NCBI GenBank assembly: GCA_016867005.1
Contig: VGKM01000078.1
Span: 1-5,883, forward strand
Origin: Candidatus Omnitrophota bacterium
Lineage (GTDB): Bacteria; Omnitrophota; Gorgyraeia; Gygaellales; Profunditerraquicolaceae
Reading direction: 5' to 3'
DNA: 5,883 nt
Positions 1 through 4,809 of this stretch are shown in pieces. Numbering within the stretch: position 1 is the first letter of the stretch; each line of letters begins with the position of its first letter. The position numbers were made by a program, and so were the translations under genes. Below the pieces are notes generated by a model. The model was not told where the DNA came from. It saw only the letters and a program-made list of their open reading frames with translations, and did not search any database.

Positions 1-1
1 T

Positions 2-445
2 TCAATAAAAAATAAAGTTGCGGCCATTAAGAATGATTTATGTATTGGGTGTGCGACATGTATTGCCGTCTGCCCCCGGAGCGCAATTGATGTGCAATGG
101 GAATCAGGCGGGCATAATATCCAGGAAAAAATGATCGAATACGCATTTGCTGTGTTAAAAAACAAGCTTAAAAAATCCGTTTTTATTAATTTTGCCGTTA
201 AGATCACCAAGGAATGCGATTGCCTGGCAAAAGATGACCCGAAGATTTCTCCTGATGTCGGGATTTTTGCATCCACCGACCCTGTTGCGGTTGATAAGGC
301 AGCTTTTGATATGGTCAATAATATCTGCGGCAGAGATATATTTAAAGAAGTGCATCCTGAGCGTAACGGGACAAAACAGCTGGATTATGCCGAGAAACTC
401 GGTTTAGGCACCCAGCGTTATAAGCTTATCGAGGTTTCCTTATGA
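2..445 (+). CDS. DUF362-type 4Fe-4S ferredoxin protein, C-terminal part (5' truncated by window edge)
   Basis: The reading frame is open from base 2, giving 147 visible residues, and ends at TGA 443-445; the true start lies upstream of the window. At visible residues 14-25 there is a clean 4Fe-4S ligand motif, C14-x2-C17-x2-C20-x3-C24-P25. It is followed by the DUF362 C-terminal region: an ECDC cysteine pair (C72, C74), then 'DVGIFASTDPVAVDKAAFDMVN', whose DPVA-x-D signature is typical of the family, and a closing 'GLGTQRYKLIEV'. Family members are usually about 350-380 residues with one or two ferredoxin clusters, so more than half the protein is missing here. DUF362 proteins are presumed iron-sulfur proteins, often annotated as ferredoxin-like, without a settled reaction. 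The stop overlaps the next ATG (ATGA, 442-445), so the downstream EF-G fusion is probably translationally coupled to it. The family call is firm; the substrate or partner is unknown. The first in-frame ATG at 92 falls inside the domain and is not a credible start. [Confidence was not given in the original answer; 0 is a placeholder.]. Confidence 0.
   Translation, partial: SIKNKVAAIKNDLCIGCATCIAVCPRSAIDVQWESGGHNIQEKMIEYAFAVLKNKLKKSVFINFAVKITKECDCLAKDDPKISPDVGIFASTDPVAVDKAAFDMVNNICGRDIFKEVHPERNGTKQLDYAEKLGLGTQRYKLIEVSL
431..435 (+). promoter_or_regulatory. Ribosome binding site of the EF-G fusion gene
   Basis: GAGGT lies 6 nt before the ATG at 442, inside the end of the upstream gene. It supports the long start, which includes the transmembrane segment, over any internal start nearer the EF-G domain. 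Confidence 0.7.
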
Positions 446-3400
446 TTGTCGTATTGACAACAATATTATTTACCGGGATTTTGCTTGCGGCCTACGGATT
501 AATTGCTTCGGCTAAAAGCGCCTCTTCCGGCCGGCGGCCCAGGGGAAAGCCGCTTGACACCGGCGAACAGAAGATCCTGAGCAAAGAACAGAAAATCATC
601 CGCCTGGAAGAACAGATGAACCTTACTGAAACCGAAGCAGAAAGGACCCGGTTTGAAAGCGAGAATTTGCGCCAGGAGCTGAGGGAATCAAAGAACAGGG
701 AGCTGGATTTAAAACAGGAATTGGAAAGAAGGCAGGCATGGGTCAATAAGGATGAGGAAATCCTCAAGAAATTAAAAGATGAGGCGCTTGTCTTGAAAAA
801 AGAGATTGCCGATAAAGAGAATGAACTGCATGACCAATTTGCCAAAGAGGTCGGGGTTAAAAGGGAATTAGACAGGGCAAATTTGAAATTAGGGGAAATG
901 GAGAAGGAAAGCAAAGAAAAATCCGCTCAGATGCAATCATTAGAAGTTTCAATCGAGAGGTTATCCAGGGAAATCCAGGGTAAGAATCAGGAGATCCAGA
1001 ACCTCAATAAGATGATCGCCGCCATGAAAAAGAAAGAGGCGGAAAGCGAATGGGTGGCAAGGGATGATTTTAATAAACTGAAAGAGGACTATGATTATTT
1101 AAAAGTGCAATTTGACCTGAAGCAGAAACAGATTGAGTTAAAAGATGATAAAATAAAGATTTTAGAAGGGCAGGCGCTTAAGGTTCCCGTAGAGCAAAAA
1201 CCGCAAGAAACTCCTGTTGAGCCGCCTTTACCGGAAGAAAAGTTACCTGAAGAAATGCCCCCGGAAGAAACACCCCCGGAAGTGGCCCCCGCAGAAGATA
1301 AAACTCCCGAAGATATGCTTCTGGAAAAGATCGAAGATAAATCAGCGCGCCCTATACCAAATTTTGATTTGGCTAAATTACGCAATATCGGGATAATGGC
1401 GCATATCGATGCCGGCAAGACCACGCTTACCGAAAGGATCTTGTTCTATACCGGGCGTTCGCATAAAATCGGCGAAGTACACGACGGCAAAGCGCAAATG
1501 GATTGGATGAAACAGGAGCAGGAAAGGGGCATTACGATTACCGCTGCGGCAACAACCTGCTATTGGGGCGATTACAGGATCAATATCATTGATACTCCGG
1601 GGCATGTTGATTTTACTGTTGAGGTCGAGCGTTCTTTGCGTGTTTTAGACGGTGCAGTAGCCGTATTTTGTGCTGTGGGCGGAGTTGAGCCGCAATCAGA
1701 AACAGTTTGGCACCAGTCAAATAAATACAGCGTCCCCAAGATTGCTTTTGTAAATAAAATGGACCGTACCGGAGCTGATTTTTTCGCGGTGCTAAAAGGC
1801 ATAGAAGAAGACCTGGAAGCCAATGTCGCCCTTTTGGAGCTTCCATTAGGGAGCGAAGATACTTTCAGGGGCGTGATAGACCTGGTTGAAATGAAGGCCT
1901 ATATTTACGAAGAAGAATCATCCGGAAAAAATTTTACGGTGGAAGAAATCCCCCCGGATTATACCGAACAGGCAAAGGCATACCGCCGGCTGATGTTGGA
2001 GAAGGCCGCGAGTTTTGATGATTCGCTGATGAAGAAATACCTTGAGGCCCCTGATACGGTTACAATTGACGAATTGAAACTGGCTATCCGTAAAGGCACA
2101 GTAGCAAATAAAATTGTGCCTCTTTTGTGCGGAGCGGCTTTTAAAAATAAAGGCATACAGAAATTGCTTGATGCGGTTACGTATTATCTTCCTTCTCCGT
2201 TAGACCTGCCTCCGGTTGCCGCCCATAACCCCGATGACCTTGAGAAGACAATCGAGAGGAAGCCGGATTCCAATGAGCCGTTCTGCGGCCTGGCGTTTAA
2301 AGTGCAATCTGACCCGCACATGGGGAAATTAGTTTATGTCAGGGTTTATGCAGGAGTTTTAGAGACAGGGACATATGTATTGAATGTCACAAAGAATAAG
2401 AAAGAAAGAGTTGCCAGGATTGTCCGTATGCATGCAAACCAGCGGGAGAATATTGAGTATGGTTTTCCCGGCGAAATAGTCGCGGTTATCGGCCTTGGTT
2501 CTACGGTTACCGGAGATACGCTTTCTGAAATCCGCGAGCCGGTGCTTTTAGAAGCAATACAATTCCCGGTTCCCGTTGTATCTTTGAGTATTGCACCGAA
2601 GACCCGTTCGGACCAGGATAAATTAGGCAGGGCGCTTGCGCGCCTGACGGAAGAAGACCCTACTTTTTTAGTATCTTCGGATGAAGAGACCAAAGAGACG
2701 CTTCTTACCGGGATGGGTGAATTGCATTTGGAGATTATTGTTGACCGCCTTAAGACAGAATTTGGGGTAGAGGCAGTGGTGGGCCAGCCGAAAGTAGCTT
2801 ATAGGGAAGCAATACTAAAGAAAGCCGGCGGCGAGGGGAAATATATAAAGCAGACCGGGGGAAGGGGCCAATACGGCCATGTTGTAATGGAGGTTTCGCC
2901 AACCGCAGCCGGAGCGGGCTTTGAGTTTAAAGATAGTATCAAGGGCGGGGCAATCCCAAGGTCTTTTATTCCTGCGGTTGAAAAAGGCGTGATTGAAGCA
3001 ATGCAAAAGGGCGTCTACGCAGGGTATCCTGTTGTGGACGTTAAGGTAGATTTGATTGATGGGTCTTTTCATGAAGTTGATTCTTCGGAGCTTGCTTTTA
3101 AGATTGCCGCAAGCATTGGTTTTAAAGACGCCTTTTTGAAGGCAGACCCCGTGCTTTTGGAGCCGTATATGTCGCTTCAAGTGAGTACTCCTGAAGAATT
3201 TGTCAATGCAATCATCGGCTACATTTGCTCCCGAAGGGGAAAAATCCTTAATATGGATGCCAAGGGCAAACAGAAAATTGTTACGGCAGATGTCCCGCTT
3301 TCTGAAATGTTCGGTTATGCAACGGCGTTCCGTTCGTTATCGAGCGGCCGGGCAAACGGCTCCATGGAGTTTAAGAATTATATGCCTGTCCCCAAAGAAA

Positions 3401-3456
3401 TTGCCGAGAAGCTTATTGCGGAAAAGAAGCAAAAGAAGGAAGAAGAAGGCCTCTGA
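442..3456 (+). CDS. Predicted membrane-anchored coiled-coil elongation factor G (TM + coiled coil + Pro/Glu linker + EF-G)
   Basis: This 1004-residue protein carries a full EF-G (normally about 690-710 residues) behind an extra N-terminal region of roughly 310 residues. Residues 2-24 form one hydrophobic helix, followed by K25 and R31-R32-x-R34-x-K36. By the positive-inside rule this puts the rest in the cytoplasm. Residues 38-248 contain no proline and are rich in E, K, Q, R and L in heptad-like order, a long coiled coil. Residues 249-306 are a Pro/Glu-rich linker with imperfect PPEE repeats. EF-G starts near 307. It has the P-loop AHIDAGKT (320-327), switch I RGITIT (362-367), DTPGH (384-388), NKMD (438-441), a GAA G5 loop (564-566), a G' insert, domain II (about 608-705), domain III (about 710-785), domain IV with GGRGQYGH (806-813) and tip histidine H877 in GSFHEVDSSE, and domain V with LSEMFGY (953-959). 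EF-G drives ribosomal translocation and, with RRF, recycling. DGKAQMDWM (349-357) resembles housekeeping EF-G rather than divergent paralogues. The start is supported by GAGGT and the ATGA overlap. No str-operon neighbour is visible. Function as a tethered translocase is an inference. Confidence 0.93.
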   Translation: MIVVLTTILFTGILLAAYGLIASAKSASSGRRPRGKPLDTGEQKILSKEQKIIRLEEQMNLTETEAERTRFESENLRQELRESKNRELDLKQELERRQAWVNKDEEILKKLKDEALVLKKEIADKENELHDQFAKEVGVKRELDRANLKLGEMEKESKEKSAQMQSLEVSIERLSREIQGKNQEIQNLNKMIAAMKKKEAESEWVARDDFNKLKEDYDYLKVQFDLKQKQIELKDDKIKILEGQALKVPVEQKPQETPVEPPLPEEKLPEEMPPEETPPEVAPAEDKTPEDMLLEKIEDKSARPIPNFDLAKLRNIGIMAHIDAGKTTLTERILFYTGRSHKIGEVHDGKAQMDWMKQEQERGITITAAATTCYWGDYRINIIDTPGHVDFTVEVERSLRVLDGAVAVFCAVGGVEPQSETVWHQSNKYSVPKIAFVNKMDRTGADFFAVLKGIEEDLEANVALLELPLGSEDTFRGVIDLVEMKAYIYEEESSGKNFTVEEIPPDYTEQAKAYRRLMLEKAASFDDSLMKKYLEAPDTVTIDELKLAIRKGTVANKIVPLLCGAAFKNKGIQKLLDAVTYYLPSPLDLPPVAAHNPDDLEKTIERKPDSNEPFCGLAFKVQSDPHMGKLVYVRVYAGVLETGTYVLNVTKNKKERVARIVRMHANQRENIEYGFPGEIVAVIGLGSTVTGDTLSEIREPVLLEAIQFPVPVVSLSIAPKTRSDQDKLGRALARLTEEDPTFLVSSDEETKETLLTGMGELHLEIIVDRLKTEFGVEAVVGQPKVAYREAILKKAGGEGKYIKQTGGRGQYGHVVMEVSPTAAGAGFEFKDSIKGGAIPRSFIPAVEKGVIEAMQKGVYAGYPVVDVKVDLIDGSFHEVDSSELAFKIAASIGFKDAFLKADPVLLEPYMSLQVSTPEEFVNAIIGYICSRRGKILNMDAKGKQKIVTADVPLSEMFGYATAFRSLSSGRANGSMEFKNYMPVPKEIAEKLIAEKKQKKEEEGL
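1186..1359 (+). repeat. Pro/Glu-rich low-complexity linker with imperfect PPEE-type repeats (within the EF-G fusion)
   Basis: Codons 249-306 encode a run of degenerate units such as LPEE, PPEE, PPEV, APAED and TPED. At DNA level this is seen as recurring CC(C/T)GAAGAA and CCCCCGGAAG blocks between about 1230 and 1310. The segment separates the coiled coil from the GTPase domain and is expected to be disordered, acting as a flexible spacer. The frame stays open and the composition changes smoothly into the EF-G N-terminus, which argues for a genuine fusion rather than a chance read-through. Confidence 0.75.
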
Positions 3457-3474
3457 TCCCGCCCAATATATTGC

Positions 3475-3502
3475 TTGCAATTTAGCTTCGTTAATCTATA
3501 AT
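3475..3502 (+). promoter_or_regulatory. Sigma-70-like promoter for the response regulator operon
   Basis: The -35 box is TTGCAA (3475-3480, 4 of 6 to TTGACA) and the -10 box is a perfect TATAAT (3497-3502), with a 16-nt spacer. Transcription would start near 3509, leaving a leader of about 24 nt that contains the ribosome binding site. It lies in the only substantial intergenic gap of the window. The -35 overlaps a 12-nt inverted repeat, ATTGCTTGCAAT (3470-3481), which could be an operator but is short. Prediction from sequence only. Confidence 0.65.
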
Positions 3503-3520
3503 AAAACCTAAGAAATAAAT

Positions 3521-3528
3521 AGGAGGTG
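3521..3528 (+). promoter_or_regulatory. Strong Shine-Dalgarno of the response regulator gene
   Basis: AGGAGGTG, a full-length match to the anti-Shine-Dalgarno of 16S rRNA, ends 4 nt before the ATG at 3533. It is the strongest ribosome binding site in the window and fixes this start. Confidence 0.85.
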
Positions 3529-3532
3529 TTTT

Positions 3533-3919
3533 ATGGGTAAAAAAGTGATTCTGGTTGTTGATGATGAGCCCGATTTTCTGGAGATGATAAAGATCCGCCT
3601 GGAAGCTAATGATTACGAAGTGATCACCGCTGCCAGCGGCAAAGAGGCGTTAGATAAAATTATGAATTCTAAGTTCGATGCCGTGCTTTTGGATGTCCTG
3701 ATGCCCGGGATAGACGGGCTTGAGGTACTAAAGCAAATAAGGGAAAAAGATAAGAACCTGCCGGTTTTTATAATCACCGCTTTTTCCAATGAAGAGCGTT
3801 TCAGGATGGCCAATAAGCTTAGTGCTTCCGGTTTTATAGTAAAGACGAGCGACTTAAAAGAAGAGGTTGAGCGGATAACCGGGATTTTACGCCTTTCCGA
3901 TAAATTTAAAGCTGCATGA
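3533..3919 (+). CDS. Single-domain response regulator (CheY-like receiver)
   Basis: This 128-residue protein is a receiver domain and nothing else; no DNA-binding or enzymatic output domain follows. The acidic pocket is D10-D11 in LVVDDE, the phosphoacceptor is D54 in LLDVLMPGIDG, the switch threonine is T82 in IITAF, and the conserved lysine is K104. Stand-alone receivers pass phosphate along relays or bind a target protein after phosphorylation by a histidine kinase; no kinase is in the window. One oddity is that the usual K-P pair of the beta5 loop is K104-T105, so the cis-proline is replaced. The gene has its own promoter and a very strong ribosome binding site, and heads a likely operon with the DUF167-like gene (ATGA overlap at 3916-3919), the deacetylase and the glycosyltransferase. 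Its output is therefore unknown, but a link to envelope functions is possible by context. The receiver call is firm; the target is not known. Confidence 0.95.
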   Translation: MGKKVILVVDDEPDFLEMIKIRLEANDYEVITAASGKEALDKIMNSKFDAVLLDVLMPGIDGLEVLKQIREKDKNLPVFIITAFSNEERFRMANKLSASGFIVKTSDLKEEVERITGILRLSDKFKAA

Positions 3920-4056
3920 AGGTTTCTGCGACAGTCAGGGCCAATTCCAAATTCCAGAAAATAGAAAGATTAAGCGAATACCTGGATATACCCAAAAGCA
4001 GGATAAGCATTGAAAAGGGGCATACAAGCAAGAACAAGGTGATCCTGATTGAATAA
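3916..4056 (+). CDS. Shortened DUF167/YggU-like protein, central part missing (46 aa; possibly degenerate)
   Basis: A 46-codon frame starts at the ATG that overlaps the receiver stop (ATGA) and ends at TAA 4054-4056. Its first 17 residues, MKVSATVRANSKFQKIE, match the N-terminal strand of DUF167 (YggU) proteins. The rest, RLSEYLDIPKSRISIEKG followed by HTSKNKVILIE, matches the C-terminal helix and strands with the family's GHTSxNK motif. The middle third normally present, holding the APPxxGKAN loop, is absent. Family members are about 70-100 residues, so roughly 25-28 codons appear to have been lost in frame, near codons 15-18. No Shine-Dalgarno is visible, so translation would rely on coupling to the receiver. 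DUF167 has no settled function. This may be a decaying gene, an assembly collapse, or a genuine mini-variant. Family recognition is from memory of the conserved pattern, without a search. Confidence 0.7.
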   Translation: MKVSATVRANSKFQKIERLSEYLDIPKSRISIEKGHTSKNKVILIE

Positions 4057-4071
4057 ACCTCCGGTATATTT

Positions 4072-4809
4072 ATGAAGAAGACCAAAAGGATATTACTGGC
4101 TGTTTCCGTTATCTTATTGCTGTTCGGTTTAGGGGTTGCGCTGTTTGTTATTTTCTTTGACCAGGCAGTTTTAGTAAGAAAAGGCACGATTTATCATATC
4201 GGCTGCACCGATAAACTGGTCGCCTTAACATTTGATGACGGCCCTTCTCCTGTATGGACCCCTCAAATACTTGATGCCCTGAAGGAGTCAGGCGTAAAAG
4301 CCACATTTTTTATGCTCGGCAGGCACGTTGAGGAGTATCCTGAGATTGCCAGGCGCGTAAAAGACGAGGGCCATGATATCGGAAACCATTCCTATAAGCA
4401 TCCTAACCTGCTTTTTTATAATAAGTACCAGTTAAAAGACGAAATTTTAAAGGCAGAGGAAGTGATTAAAACTGCCACCGGCGTTACTACAAAGTATTTC
4501 CGCCCTCCCAAGGCCTGGCTTTCTAAAAGGGAAAAGAAGAAAATAAAGGAAATGAGTTATGAAGTTATCCTCTGGTCGCTTAATTCAAAGGACTGGGTCA
4601 CTTTCGATGACAAATATATTATCAGGTACCTTGTAAAAAATGTGCGCCCCGGGGATATTATTTTATTCCATGATTCAGGGGGCGCTTTCAGCGTAGAGGG
4701 AGGAGACAGGCACGAAACAGTGCTTACGATCCCGCGCCTCGTGGAAAAACTAAAGGGAAAAGGATACCGGTTCGTCACAATCACGGAGTTGTTAAAATGC
4801 AAAGAGTAA
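4072..4809 (+). CDS. Membrane-anchored polysaccharide deacetylase (NodB homology, CE4)
   Basis: This 245-residue protein has MKKTKR followed by a hydrophobic helix at about 7-29. That pattern fits an uncleaved signal anchor with the catalytic domain outside the cytoplasmic membrane. The NodB domain spans about 48-240. Motif 1 is TFDDGPSP with D55 (base) and D56 (metal), motif 2 is HSYKH with metal ligands H106 and H110, motif 3 is FRPPKAW (R144), motif 4 includes D174-W175, and motif 5 is LFHDS with H200. All residues for metal-dependent N- or O-deacylation are present. Motif 3 has A148 where glycine is usual. Likely substrates are N-acetylated sugars of peptidoglycan, an exopolysaccharide or a lipid-linked sugar. 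It starts 15 nt after the DUF167-like gene, with no obvious Shine-Dalgarno, and overlaps the ArnT-like glycosyltransferase by 13 nt. This suggests a shared envelope pathway. It could be ArnD-like in role, but ArnD normally lacks such an N-terminal anchor. The enzyme class is firm; the substrate is unknown. Confidence 0.92.
   Translation: MKKTKRILLAVSVILLLFGLGVALFVIFFDQAVLVRKGTIYHIGCTDKLVALTFDDGPSPVWTPQILDALKESGVKATFFMLGRHVEEYPEIARRVKDEGHDIGNHSYKHPNLLFYNKYQLKDEILKAEEVIKTATGVTTKYFRPPKAWLSKREKKKIKEMSYEVILWSLNSKDWVTFDDKYIIRYLVKNVRPGDIILFHDSGGAFSVEGGDRHETVLTIPRLVEKLKGKGYRFVTITELLKCKE
4785..4788 (+). promoter_or_regulatory. Ribosome binding site of the ArnT-like gene
   Basis: GGAG sits 8 nt before the ATG at 4797, inside the deacetylase coding region. 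It supports that start and hence the 13-nt overlap between the two genes. Confidence 0.6.

Larger units (their letters stand above)
3457..3532. other. Intergenic gap between the two transcription units
   Basis: These 76 nt, A+T rich after 3465, separate the EF-G fusion from the response regulator. Beyond the promoter, the 12-nt inverted repeat and the Shine-Dalgarno, nothing else is visible. No GC-rich hairpin followed by a T run is present, so the EF-G fusion transcript either reads through into the regulator operon or ends by a rho-dependent or unseen signal. Confidence 0.7.

Noticed and set aside
92..445. ATG at 92 as the start of a small 117-residue protein
   Set aside because: The same frame is open to the window edge and carries the 4Fe-4S cysteine motif upstream of this ATG, so the gene is truncated rather than small.
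492..3180. Several reverse-strand open frames of 65-140 codons opposite the EF-G fusion
   Set aside because: They lie entirely opposite a strongly conserved coding gene, have low-complexity or unrecognisable products (for example Ser/Phe-rich opposite the Glu/Lys-rich coiled coil), and show no family motifs.
3447..3452. AGGCCT palindrome near the EF-G stop as a terminator stem
   Set aside because: Only 6 bp with no loop, and no T run follows; it cannot form a rho-independent terminator.
3200..3511. A 103-codon + strand frame overlapping the end of EF-G
   Set aside because: It is out of frame with conserved EF-G domain V, has an Arg/Ser-rich composition typical of a shadow frame, and runs through the promoter of the next gene.
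4072..4809. Identity as ArnD, the deformylase of the aminoarabinose pathway
   Set aside because: The protein has an N-terminal membrane anchor and generic CE4 motifs, is shorter than typical ArnD, and no other arn genes are visible, so only the general deacetylase call is supported.
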